From positions 2,606,501 to 2,670,500 of the forward strand of contig NZ_CP036170.1 of assembly GCF_004295125.1 (NCBI RefSeq): 64,000 nt of DNA, read 5' to 3'. Origin of the DNA: [Clostridium] scindens ATCC 35704. Its GTDB lineage: Bacteria; Bacillota; Clostridia; Lachnospirales; Lachnospiraceae. The translations under genes and the position numbers were made by a program. The notes beneath the pieces are model-generated. The model saw only the letters and a program-made list of their open reading frames with translations. It was not told the DNA's origin and did no database searches. Shown here piece after piece: positions 34,717-43,205 of the stretch (position 1 is the stretch's first letter; each line of letters opens with the position of its first letter).

Positions 34717-35307
34717 ATGGGAATTCTCGGTAATAGCGAGGACTTTTATAGCCGTGTGATCGCCGTGACGAACCGGCATCTGTGTGCCGGGCCTTATCTG
34801 GAACAAATAGAAAGAATCTGCCGGAGACAGCCGGGGGCGGTTATCGTACGGGAAAAGGATATGGGGCCCGAAGATTATGAACTCCTGTATCGCCAGGTTC
34901 GGGAAATCTGCCAAACCTATGGCGTGCCGTGTATTGCCCATACCTACGCGAAGGCAGCGCTGCATGTAGGAAGCCGGGCGATTCACGTTCCTTTGCATTT
35001 ACTTAAAGAAACTCCTAAGATCCGGGGACAGTTTGATATAATCGGAGTCTCCATCCATGGGAAGGAGGAGGCGCTTCTGGCGGAAAGATTGGGAGCCTCC
35101 TATCTTACTGCCGGACATATCTTTGCGACAGACTGCAAGAAAGGCGTGGCTCCAAGAGGCGTGGAATTCCTTGAGAATGTCTGCGAGGCAGTTTGCCTTC
35201 CCGTATATGCCATCGGGGGAATGAAAGGGGAAATAGGCTGCGTGGAGGAGATGATGGCCCATGGCGCCCGGGGAATCTGCGTGATGTCGGAATGCATGGG
35301 GTGGTAA
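34717..35307 (+). CDS. thiE: thiamine phosphate synthase (ThiE/TenI family)
   Basis: 196 aa. ATG 34717 is chosen for the GAGGAGGGA site 9 nt before it; a longer frame would overlap thiH. TIM barrel with VIAVTNRHLC, VIVREKD, IHVPLH, GVSIHGKEEA, YLTAGHIF.TDCKKG and YAIGGM. The family joins thiazole phosphate and HMP-PP to give thiamine phosphate. It lacks a few ThiE phosphate-loop residues and could be a TenI-like thiazole tautomerase instead; the context supports a thiamine role in either case. Confidence 0.82.
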   Translation: MGILGNSEDFYSRVIAVTNRHLCAGPYLEQIERICRRQPGAVIVREKDMGPEDYELLYRQVREICQTYGVPCIAHTYAKAALHVGSRAIHVPLHLLKETPKIRGQFDIIGVSIHGKEEALLAERLGASYLTAGHIFATDCKKGVAPRGVEFLENVCEAVCLPVYAIGGMKGEIGCVEEMMAHGARGICVMSECMGW

Positions 35308-35392
35308 AAGCGGGTTTGGACTTTACTTTTTTCTTTGTATGCAATATAATAGAAAAAAATTCCATATACAGGAATCTTAAGGAGGAGTCCTT

Positions 35393-35947
35393 TTGGAGAG
35401 ATTAAATCAAATCATAGCCGAGAATCTGAAAGAGATACGGAAAGGAAAAGGATTGAGCCTGGAGCAGGCATCTGCTCTTACTTCTATCAGCAAGAGCATG
35501 CTCAGCCAGTTGGAGCGAGGGGAAGTAAATCCTACCATCTCTACCGTGTATAAACTTTCGCTGGGATTAAAAGTTCCAGTGACGGCATTTACACTAGATA
35601 AGCCCAAGCCGTTTTCCAAGACGGGCAAGTCCGAGGTCGTGCCGTTAAGCGGCGATGACGGAAGGTACAGGCTCTATCCCATCTTCAACTTCCGGGACGG
35701 ACAGGACTTTGAGATATTCGATCTGGAATTTGACGAGGGAGGCATGATGCCAGGGAACCGGCAGATGAACGGAACCAGGGAATTCATTACTGTATATTCG
35801 GGACAGCTTACCTTAAGCTTCCAGGATCGGGAATATGTATTGGAAGCCGGGGAGGCAGCCTCCTATAACGCTTTCGACGATTATATCTATAAGAACACAG
35901 GAACCGGGATGGTGACTGCCAGCATAGTAGTCCATTACCCGAATTAG
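35393..35947 (+). CDS. XRE-family regulator with cupin domain
   Basis: 184 aa from TTG 35393, with AGGAGGAG 8 nt upstream. An N-terminal helix-turn-helix (IAENLKEIRKGKGLSLEQASALTSISKSMLSQLERGE, in parts) is followed by a small cupin (about residues 105-180: TREFITVYSGQLTLSF, VLEAGEAASYNAFDDYIYKN). Such two-domain regulators sense amino-acid or polyamine-like metabolites. It is followed at 17 nt by a YbaK/ProX-like gene, which may be its target. Confidence 0.82.
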   Translation: MERLNQIIAENLKEIRKGKGLSLEQASALTSISKSMLSQLERGEVNPTISTVYKLSLGLKVPVTAFTLDKPKPFSKTGKSEVVPLSGDDGRYRLYPIFNFRDGQDFEIFDLEFDEGGMMPGNRQMNGTREFITVYSGQLTLSFQDREYVLEAGEAASYNAFDDYIYKNTGTGMVTASIVVHYPN

Positions 35948-35963
35948 AAAGGAGCATTGCAGC

Positions 35964-36455
35964 ATGGAGAATCAGAAGCAGCGCGTGTATGACGCATTGG
36001 ACAAGTTGAAAATCAAGTATGAGGTGGTAGAGCACGAGCCGGTGCACACCATGGAAGACATGGACAGGCTTGGCCTGCCGGAAAAGGGAACCCTATGTAA
36101 GAATCTGTTCTTAAGAGATTCTAAGGGAAAGAGGCATTTCCTGGTGACTTGCGAGGAAAGCAAGAAGGTAGACTTAAAATCATTGGGAAGGCAGCTGGGA
36201 GGAGGAAACCTCAGCTTCGCTTCAGAAGACCGCCTGGAAAAATATCTGGGCCTTAAGCAGGGCAGCGTGTCTCCCTTTGGCCTCATGAACGATACCGACC
36301 ATGCAGTAGAGTTCTTTATCGACAAAGACTTAAGCAGATGCAAGAGTCTGGGTATCCATCCGTTGGAAAATACGGCCACGGTATTTTTGTCTTTTAAGGA
36401 TCTGGATAAGTTTTTGTGGGATCTGGATGTAGATGTGGTGAAGATTAAGTTGTGA
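35964..36455 (+). CDS. YbaK/ProX-type aminoacyl-tRNA deacylase
   Basis: 163 aa. It matches the prolyl-tRNA synthetase-associated domain family: EVVEHEPVHTMEDM, GTLCKNLFLRDSKGKRHFLV (in parts), the catalytic Lys in KNLF, SFASEDRLEKYLGL, GSVSPFGLMND and HPLENTATVFLS. It hydrolyses mischarged tRNA such as Ala-tRNA(Pro). ATG 35964 follows AAAGGAGC. Cotranscribed with the XRE-cupin gene. Confidence 0.88.
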   Translation: MENQKQRVYDALDKLKIKYEVVEHEPVHTMEDMDRLGLPEKGTLCKNLFLRDSKGKRHFLVTCEESKKVDLKSLGRQLGGGNLSFASEDRLEKYLGLKQGSVSPFGLMNDTDHAVEFFIDKDLSRCKSLGIHPLENTATVFLSFKDLDKFLWDLDVDVVKIKL

Positions 36456-36567
36456 TTTTAGGGAAGTAGTGCCCGCCTCCAAGCCGCCCGGTACTTCGCT
36501 GGCAATCCCGCGAGGTGCAGGCGGTAATGACGCAAAAAATGATTTAAGGAAGTATCATCTTTACCAT

Positions 36568-36598
36568 GAAAAAGGCCCTTGAAGGGCCTTTTCTTTTG
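36568..36598 (+). terminator. intrinsic terminator
   Basis: AAAAGGCCCTT-GAAGGGCCTTTTCTTTT. It ends the XRE-YbaK unit. The rest of 36456-36762 shows only the long hairpin at 36715-36750. Confidence 0.8.
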
Positions 36599-36714
36599 CC
36601 AATACAATGAAATCATTCTGGTAAACCCCATATAACGCCTTTATAGATGCCCCCTGCGTAAAGCGTACAGAAACGCCGGCACTCACCGCAGAATTGCCAG
36701 TAAATTGCCGGTAG

Positions 36715-36750
36715 CCCGGGAGGGAGGAATCGCACCCCCTCCCTCCCGGG
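36715..36750. repeat. perfect 13-bp inverted repeat downstream of thiT
   Basis: CCCGGGAGGGAGG (36715-36727) and CCTCCCTCCCGGG (36738-36750), with a 10-nt loop. It lies 12 nt past the thiT stop. No T run on either strand, so it may stabilise a 3' end or end the thiT transcript with help. Confidence 0.55.
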
Positions 36751-36762
36751 CGTACCACCAAC

Positions 36763-37326
36763 TTACCGAATTCCTACACCAACCTGCTTCAACGCCTTTG
36801 CAACCGGGGGAATGGAGATGATCACCAAGGTGATGACTGCCTCAGCGCCCAGATATCCGCCCTGGTACATCGCGGAATATGCCCAGGGATTCATGCCTTT
36901 TGGAGCAAATGAGGCGAAGAAGATAACGCCGGACAAGGTCGAGCAGAGGAACCTTCCAAGAACGCCTGCAAAGTATCCAACCTGTAGGCCGTATTTTCGA
37001 TTGCTGAAAAAGCCTGACAGGCCAAGAGCGCCGAAAGCCAGGGGATAATCCAGGATTACCTGGGGGATGGTCAGCATATAGGGATCAACGATGAATTGAA
37101 GCAGGCCATAGGCGGCGCCAGCCAGCAGACCATATTTGGGGCCGAACCAGTAGCCGATCAGACAGATAAACAGCATGGACATCAAAGTGATAGAGCCGCC
37201 CATTGGCATTTCCCATACTTTGATGTAGGATGTTACCATTGCAAGAGCGATTCCCATAGCAGAAAAAACGAGTTTCTTCGTTGCGGCGTGTGTTGCGCCG
37301 CTTTTTGTGATATTTGATTTTGACAT
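36763..37326 (-). CDS. thiT: thiamine ECF transporter S component ThiT
   Basis: 187 aa with six TM helices. The ThiT signatures are visible: YIKVWEMPMGGSITLMSM (substrate loop), GLLAGAAYGLLQFIVDPY and a YPLAFGALGL helix. It binds thiamine and works with the EcfAAT module. Start 37326 has AAGGAGAA 8 nt upstream, immediately after a TPP riboswitch on the same strand. Transcribed opposite to the neighbouring genes. Confidence 0.93.
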   Translation of the reverse strand: MSKSNITKSGATHAATKKLVFSAMGIALAMVTSYIKVWEMPMGGSITLMSMLFICLIGYWFGPKYGLLAGAAYGLLQFIVDPYMLTIPQVILDYPLAFGALGLSGFFSNRKYGLQVGYFAGVLGRFLCSTLSGVIFFASFAPKGMNPWAYSAMYQGGYLGAEAVITLVIISIPPVAKALKQVGVGIR

Positions 37327-37339
37327 ATTATATTCTCCT

Positions 37340-37424
37340 TCCTTACGCCAGCATTACCCGGATCAAGTTCAAGGGTCTGCGCGTCTTCGCGCATCTCAGC
37401 CATATCAGCGCCCCATATGGGTCT
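37340..37424 (-). ncRNA. TPP riboswitch of thiT
   Basis: On the minus strand: GGGGCGCTGATATGGCTGAGA, a GCGCG hairpin, GACCC, CTTGATCCGGGTAATGCTGG and CGTAAGGAAGG. Its 3' end runs straight into the ribosome binding site (complement of 37335-37342). No terminator fits in between, so control is by hiding the RBS. Confidence 0.93.
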
Positions 37425-37425
37425 T

Positions 37426-37454
37426 ATGATAGGAGTCATGCCGGAAATTGTCAA
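37426..37454 (-). promoter_or_regulatory. thiT promoter
   Basis: Minus strand: TTGACA (complement of 37449-37454), 17 nt, TATCAT (complement of 37426-37431), just ahead of the riboswitch. Confidence 0.75.
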
Positions 37455-37528
37455 GTAGGAGAGAAAGTTTATACTTTTTTTATTGCAAGTTAGGGGAATG
37501 AGAAGTAGAATAGAGAAGGTATTGATAG

Positions 37529-38530
37529 ATGAAAGTGAGGAAGCGTATGGAACAACAACAGAACAGACAGGGTCAGGGCGGCCAGGTGCCACCTATGAAG
37601 CCGGAAAGTTATGGCAAGCGGCTGTGGCACCTGTGGGGGCCGGTCGTAATATGGCTGGTGATCGGGATACTCGTAAGCATGATTGCAGAGTATGCTTTGA
37701 CTTCTGTGTATATAGTAAGCCATTATGGCAATGAATTGAATCAAGGAAGCAGCCTCAGCCAGACGATGGAACTGATGGAAAAGGACGGGGCTTCTATCAT
37801 GAATGCTGTCGTCAAGCAGATGAATGCCTATTCTACTCCGATCAATGGAGTGCGGGCTCTGATCGTGATACCGGTTATGGCATTCCTGTTCCATAAAGAC
37901 AGGGCAAAAGAGAAGGCAATGGGATTCCACCCCAATAAAAAGGCGCCTATCTGGAAATATTTCGCAGTCATTGTCATTGCCGCTGCTATGTGCCTGGGGC
38001 TGAATAACCTGATTACTATAGGGAATTTCTCGGCGGCCAGCGAAACTTATACAGAGACGCTGGAAGGAATGTATTCCGCGCCGCTGGCTTTGCAGATCGC
38101 GGTATTGGCAATCATCGTGCCCATCAGTGAAGAACTGGTATTTCGCGGGCTGCTTTTTAAGCGTTTTAGGGAAAATGGAGGATTCATGCAGGCAGCGCTG
38201 CTGTCGGCATTCGTATTTGGATGGATTCATAATAATATCGTCCAGATGATATACGGGTTTGTAATTGGAATGATGCTGGCTTATCTGTATGAGAAGTATG
38301 GCTCGGTAAAGGCGCCGATTCTGGCGCATATGTCTATGAATCTATTATCAGTGCTGGCGACGAAGTACAAACTGCTGGAATGGCTGGCAGAAGATGTTCT
38401 GCGTATCGGAATCGTAACGGTTGCGTGCGCGTCCATAGCCGCCACCATGTTTGTGTTCATCCAGAGAATAGAAGAGAAACCAGATATCCCGGGGAAATCC
38501 GAAGAACATGAGAATCTGGCAGCCGTATAA
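37529..38530 (+). CDS. CPBP-family intramembrane glutamic endopeptidase
   Basis: 333 aa (327 from the second ATG at 37547, which has GAGGAAG close before it; either start is possible). Eight hydrophobic helices. The CAAX/CPBP protease motifs are EELVFRGLLFKR (EExxxR), FGWIHNN and HMSMNLLS. Family members cleave prenylated proteins or bacteriocin-like peptides, or protect against them. The neighbouring genes give no clue to the substrate. The C-terminal codons form part of the terminator hairpin. Confidence 0.85.
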   Translation: MKVRKRMEQQQNRQGQGGQVPPMKPESYGKRLWHLWGPVVIWLVIGILVSMIAEYALTSVYIVSHYGNELNQGSSLSQTMELMEKDGASIMNAVVKQMNAYSTPINGVRALIVIPVMAFLFHKDRAKEKAMGFHPNKKAPIWKYFAVIVIAAAMCLGLNNLITIGNFSAASETYTETLEGMYSAPLALQIAVLAIIVPISEELVFRGLLFKRFRENGGFMQAALLSAFVFGWIHNNIVQMIYGFVIGMMLAYLYEKYGSVKAPILAHMSMNLLSVLATKYKLLEWLAEDVLRIGIVTVACASIAATMFVFIQRIEEKPDIPGKSEEHENLAAV

Positions 38531-38550
38531 ACTGCCAGATTCTTTGCTTT
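38511..38550 (+). terminator. terminator overlapping the CPBP gene end
   Basis: GAATCTGGCAG (38512-38522) pairs with CTGCCAGATTC (38532-38542), then TTTGCTTT. The stop codon sits in the loop. Confidence 0.75.
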
Positions 38551-38597
38551 CATGAAATAAATAGTCTGATTATCTGACAATTTGAGAAAAGTTACGG

Positions 38598-38626
38598 TTT
38601 ACAAGCCGGGGAAAATGTAGTATAGT
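38598..38626 (+). promoter_or_regulatory. gltBD promoter
   Basis: TTTACA (38598-38603), 17 nt, TATAGT (38621-38626), 30 nt before the gltB start. Confidence 0.7.
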
Positions 38627-38656
38627 AATAAAAAATTAAATGAAAGGACTGAATAT

Positions 38657-41600
38657 ATGAGCGGACAGAGCGCAAGCGGTCAATGTGGCTTGTACCGTCC
38701 CGGGTTTGAACATGATAACTGCGGAATCGGTGCAATCGTCAACATTAAAGGGCAAAAAAGTCATAGTACTGTGGCAAATGCATTAAAGATTGTAGAAAAC
38801 TTAGAACATAGAGCTGGCAAGGATGCCGAAGGTAAGACAGGTGACGGAGTTGGAATCTTATTACAGATATCCCACAAGTTTTTCTCCAAAGTCTGCAAGC
38901 CTCTCGGCATCCTTTTAAGTTCACAGAGAGATTACGGAGTCGGGATGTTTTTCTTCCCTCAGGATGAGCTGAAGAGAAATCAGGCGAAGAAGATTTTCGA
39001 AGTAATCGTAAAAAAGGAAGGCATGAATTTCCTGGGCTGGAGGGAAGTGCCGGTTAAGGCGGAGGTCCTGGGAAGCCGTGCGCGGGAATGTATGCCCTGC
39101 ATTATGCAGGGATTCATCGAGCGCCCGAAAAAGGTGGAGAAAGGCCTGGATTTTGACAGGCGGCTGTATGTGATCCGGCGGGTATTTGAGCAGAGCAGCG
39201 ATGACACTTATGTGGCATCCCTGTCAAGCCGCACGATTGCCTACAAGGGAATGTTCCTGGTAGGCCAGCTGCGTTCGTTCTTCGAAGACCTGCAGGATGC
39301 GGACTACGAGTCCGCGATAGCTCTCGTGCATTCCAGGTTCAGCACCAATACGAACCCCAGTTGGGAAAGGGCGCATCCGAACCGGTTTATCGTACATAAC
39401 GGAGAGATCAATACGATTCGCGGCAATGCGGACAAGATGCGGGCAAGGGAAGAGAACATGGAGTCAGAATACCTGAAGGGCGAGCTTCACAAGGTGCTGC
39501 CGGCCATCAATATCGCAGGATCTGACTCTGCCATGCTGGATAATGCCATTGAATTCATGGTGATGAGCGGGATGGACCTGCCGCTTGCCGTCATGATCGC
39601 GATTCCTGAACCTTGGGCCAATACGAAGAATATGTCCCAGGAGAAGAAGGATTTCTATCAATACTACGCCACCATGATGGAGCCGTGGGACGGGCCCGCG
39701 TCTATTCTTTTCTGCGACGGGGACTGCATGGGAGCCGTCCTTGACAGGAATGGCCTTCGTCCTTCCAGATATTATATCACGGATGATGACACACTGATCT
39801 TGTCTTCCGAGGTGGGTGTGCTTGATATTGACCCGGGCAAGATCGTCGTAAAAGAGCGCCTGCATCCTGGAAAGATGCTGCTTGTAGATACCGTGCAGGG
39901 AAAGGTGATCGACGATGAAGAACTGAAGGAGAGATACGCGAGCCGTCAGCCTTACGGAGAATGGCTTGACAGCAACCTGACAGAACTTAGCAGCCTTAAG
40001 ATTCCAAACCAGAAGGTCCCGTCCTATACGCCGGAAGAATGCAAGCGCCTCCAAAAAGCCTTCGGCTATTCCTACGAGGAAGTGAAGACATCCATCATGA
40101 ACATGGCGAAAAATGGAGTGGAAGGGACGGCAGCCATGGGAATCGATGCCCCTCTGGCGGTGCTCTCGGACAAGCATCAGAATCTGTTCGGGTACTTCAA
40201 GCAGTTGTTCGCGCAGGTGACCAATCCTCCCATTGACGCGATCCGGGAGGAAGTAGTGACTTCCACCACCGTCTATATCGGCGCGGATGGCAACCTGTTG
40301 GAAGAGAGGGCTGAAAACTGCAGGATGCTGAAGGTGGAGAATCCGATTCTTACCAGCACGGATCTTCTAAAGATCAAGAGTATGAAGGCAGACGGATTCC
40401 AGATAGCGGAGATTCCCATTATCTATTACAAGAATTCTAGCCTGGAGAAAGCGATCGACTACTTGTTCATCGAGGTAGACCGGGCAATCCGCGAAGGCGC
40501 CAATATCCTGATCCTCTCGGACCGGGGCGTGGATGAATATCATGTAGCCATGCCGTCCTTGCTGGCATTGTCGGGATTACAGCAGCACCTGGTGAGGACG
40601 AAAAAGAGGACTTCCGTCGCAATTATTCTGGAGACGGGAGAGCCAAGGGAAGTGCATCATTTTGCAACCCTTTTGGGCTACGGCGCTTGTGCGATCAATC
40701 CCTATCTTGCCCATGAGTCGATCCGGCAGCTGATTGATACGGATATGCTTCAGAAGGACTACTATGCGGCCGTGGATGATTATAACCATGCGGTGCTTTC
40801 CGGAATTGTAAAGGTTGCGTCCAAGATGGGAATATCCACTATCCAATCTTATCAAGGAGCAAAAATATTTGAGGCGATCGGCCTGAAGGAAGCGTTTATA
40901 GATAAATATTTTACCGATACCGTAAGCCGTATCGGCGGCATCGGAATCGAAGAGATTGCCCAGGACTATGTGGCGCGCCATTCGCAGGCATTTGACCCGC
41001 TGGGGCTGGAAGTGGATCTGACCTTGAACAGCATCGGGCAGCATAAGTCCAAAAGCGGCGGAGAAAAGCATCTTTACAATCCGCAGACCATCCACATGCT
41101 GCAGCAGTCCGCCAGACGCGGCGATTATGAAATGTTCAAGAAATATACGGATATGGTGAATGAGGAAGGCGCGCACATCAATCTGCGTGGCCAGCTGGAA
41201 TTCAAGTATCCGAAGAAGGGGATTCCCGTAGACGAAGTGGAGAGCGTGGATTCGATTGTCACCAGGTTTAAGACAGGAGCCATGTCCTATGGCTCCATCT
41301 CCAAGGAAGCCCATGAGACGCTGGCCATCGCCATGAACCAGCTGCACGGCAAATCCAACAGCGGCGAAGGCGGCGAGGAGATTGAACGTCTGGATACAAA
41401 CAGATGCTCGGCGATCAAGCAGGTAGCTTCCGGCCGATTTGGCGTGACGTCCAGATATCTGGTCAGCGCCAGGGAAATACAGATTAAGATGGCGCAAGGA
41501 GCCAAGCCGGGGGAAGGCGGACACTTGCCGGGAGGCAAAGTATATCCATGGATTGCAAAAACCCGTCATTCTACGCCAGGAGTAAGCCTGATCTCCCCGC

Positions 41601-43192
41601 CGCCTCACCATGACATTTACTCCATCGAAGATCTGGCCCAGTTAATTTATGACTGTAAGAACGCCAATAAAGACGCAAGGATCTCGGTAAAACTGGTGTC
41701 GGAGGCAGGCGTCGGCACGGTTGCCGCAGGAGTAGCCAAAGCAGGCGCGGGACTGATCCTGATCTCAGGCTATGACGGCGGTACCGGGGCGGCCCCAAGA
41801 AGTTCCATCCATAACGCTGGCCTTCCGTGGGAACTGGGCCTGGCCGAGACGCATCAGACGCTGATCCAGAATGGCCTTCGGGAGCGGGTGCGGATCGAGA
41901 CGGACGGCAAGCTGATGAGCGGCCGGGATGTGGCTATTGCCGCGATCCTTGGGGCGGAGGAATTCGGCTTCGCCACAGCGCCTCTGGTAACGATGGGATG
42001 CGTCATGATGCGGGTCTGCAACCTGGATACTTGCCCGGTGGGGGTTGCCACCCAGAATCCGCAGCTGCGGAAACGATTCACAGGCAAGCCGGAATATGTC
42101 GTGAACTTTATGCGCTTCATCGCCCAGAATCTGAGAGAATATATGGCGAGGCTGGGAGTGCGTACCGTGGATGAACTGGTTGGACGCACCGATCTTCTGA
42201 AAGTCAGGGAAGACGCCACCTCCGACAGGGCGGCCACGCTGGATCTTAAGCAGATTCTGTATAATCCATATGAAGGAACGAAGACGCCGGTTACATTTAA
42301 CCCAAAGAAGAGGTATGACTTTGAACTGGAGAAAACGCTGGATGAGAAGGTATTGGTCAAGGAATTGCTGCCATCTCTGGAAAAGAAGCAAAAGAGAAGC
42401 ATAGAAGTGGATGTTACCAATACAAACCGGACATTTGGAACCATTTTTGGATCTGAGATTACCAGGAAGTATCCGGAAGGACTGCCGGAGGACAGTTACG
42501 TGGTAAAATGCAGTGGTGCCGGAGGCCAGTCTTTTGGCGCGTTCATTCCTCAGGGACTGACACTGGAACTGATTGGCGACAGCAATGATTATTTTGGAAA
42601 GGGACTTTCCGGCGGCAAACTTGTCGTATATCCGCCACGCAGCGCAAAATATAAGCATGATGAGAACATTATAATAGGAAATGTGGCGCTCTATGGAGCG
42701 ACAAGCGGAAAAGCATTCATCAACGGAGTCGCAGGGGAACGTTTTGCAGTGCGAAACTCAGGCGCGACGGCCGTAGTGGAAGGCGTAGGAGATCATGGAT
42801 GCGAGTATATGACGGGTGGACGCGTGGCGGTTCTTGGAAAGACCGGTAAGAACTTTGCGGCAGGAATGAGCGGCGGCGTGGCGTACGTACTGGATCTGGA
42901 CAACAGCCTGTACAGGAATGTGAATAAGCAGCTGGTAAATATCGAGCATGTGACATCCAAATTCGATGTAAATGAACTGAAAGGCATGATTGAGGAGCAT
43001 GTATCCTATACCAATTCCCAGATCGGGAAAGAGATCCTCAATCATTTTACCGGATATCTGCCAAAGTTTAAGAAGATCATTCCGGTTGACTATGAGCGTA
43101 TGCTCACCACCATCCTTCAGATGGAAGAGCAGGGCATGAGCAGCGAGCAGGCAAAGATTGAGGCATTTTATGCAATTAAAGGCGGAAGATAG
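38657..43192 (+). CDS. gltB: glutamate synthase large subunit
   Basis: 1511 aa. An N-terminal class-II glutamine amidotransferase begins at Cys22 (HDNCGIGAIV) after a short propeptide, with NGEINT and RFSTNT. A central domain follows, then the FMN-binding synthase barrel (SGEGGE, GAKPGEGG, GYDGGTGAAP) and the 3Fe-4S cysteines in MRVCNLDTCPVGVATQ. The GXGXG beta-helix closes the protein (EGVGDHGCEYMTGG). It forms glutamate from 2-oxoglutarate with glutamine-derived ammonia. gltD follows directly. Confidence 0.95.
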   Translation: MSGQSASGQCGLYRPGFEHDNCGIGAIVNIKGQKSHSTVANALKIVENLEHRAGKDAEGKTGDGVGILLQISHKFFSKVCKPLGILLSSQRDYGVGMFFFPQDELKRNQAKKIFEVIVKKEGMNFLGWREVPVKAEVLGSRARECMPCIMQGFIERPKKVEKGLDFDRRLYVIRRVFEQSSDDTYVASLSSRTIAYKGMFLVGQLRSFFEDLQDADYESAIALVHSRFSTNTNPSWERAHPNRFIVHNGEINTIRGNADKMRAREENMESEYLKGELHKVLPAINIAGSDSAMLDNAIEFMVMSGMDLPLAVMIAIPEPWANTKNMSQEKKDFYQYYATMMEPWDGPASILFCDGDCMGAVLDRNGLRPSRYYITDDDTLILSSEVGVLDIDPGKIVVKERLHPGKMLLVDTVQGKVIDDEELKERYASRQPYGEWLDSNLTELSSLKIPNQKVPSYTPEECKRLQKAFGYSYEEVKTSIMNMAKNGVEGTAAMGIDAPLAVLSDKHQNLFGYFKQLFAQVTNPPIDAIREEVVTSTTVYIGADGNLLEERAENCRMLKVENPILTSTDLLKIKSMKADGFQIAEIPIIYYKNSSLEKAIDYLFIEVDRAIREGANILILSDRGVDEYHVAMPSLLALSGLQQHLVRTKKRTSVAIILETGEPREVHHFATLLGYGACAINPYLAHESIRQLIDTDMLQKDYYAAVDDYNHAVLSGIVKVASKMGISTIQSYQGAKIFEAIGLKEAFIDKYFTDTVSRIGGIGIEEIAQDYVARHSQAFDPLGLEVDLTLNSIGQHKSKSGGEKHLYNPQTIHMLQQSARRGDYEMFKKYTDMVNEEGAHINLRGQLEFKYPKKGIPVDEVESVDSIVTRFKTGAMSYGSISKEAHETLAIAMNQLHGKSNSGEGGEEIERLDTNRCSAIKQVASGRFGVTSRYLVSAREIQIKMAQGAKPGEGGHLPGGKVYPWIAKTRHSTPGVSLISPPPHHDIYSIEDLAQLIYDCKNANKDARISVKLVSEAGVGTVAAGVAKAGAGLILISGYDGGTGAAPRSSIHNAGLPWELGLAETHQTLIQNGLRERVRIETDGKLMSGRDVAIAAILGAEEFGFATAPLVTMGCVMMRVCNLDTCPVGVATQNPQLRKRFTGKPEYVVNFMRFIAQNLREYMARLGVRTVDELVGRTDLLKVREDATSDRAATLDLKQILYNPYEGTKTPVTFNPKKRYDFELEKTLDEKVLVKELLPSLEKKQKRSIEVDVTNTNRTFGTIFGSEITRKYPEGLPEDSYVVKCSGAGGQSFGAFIPQGLTLELIGDSNDYFGKGLSGGKLVVYPPRSAKYKHDENIIIGNVALYGATSGKAFINGVAGERFAVRNSGATAVVEGVGDHGCEYMTGGRVAVLGKTGKNFAAGMSGGVAYVLDLDNSLYRNVNKQLVNIEHVTSKFDVNELKGMIEEHVSYTNSQIGKEILNHFTGYLPKFKKIIPVDYERMLTTILQMEEQGMSSEQAKIEAFYAIKGGR

Positions 43193-43205
43193 GAGGCGCA
43201 GGAAA

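Noticed and set aside
36561-36761. 66-codon minus-strand frame next to thiT
   Set aside because: It runs through the 13-bp hairpin and the plus-strand terminator and has no ribosome site. Not supported as a gene.
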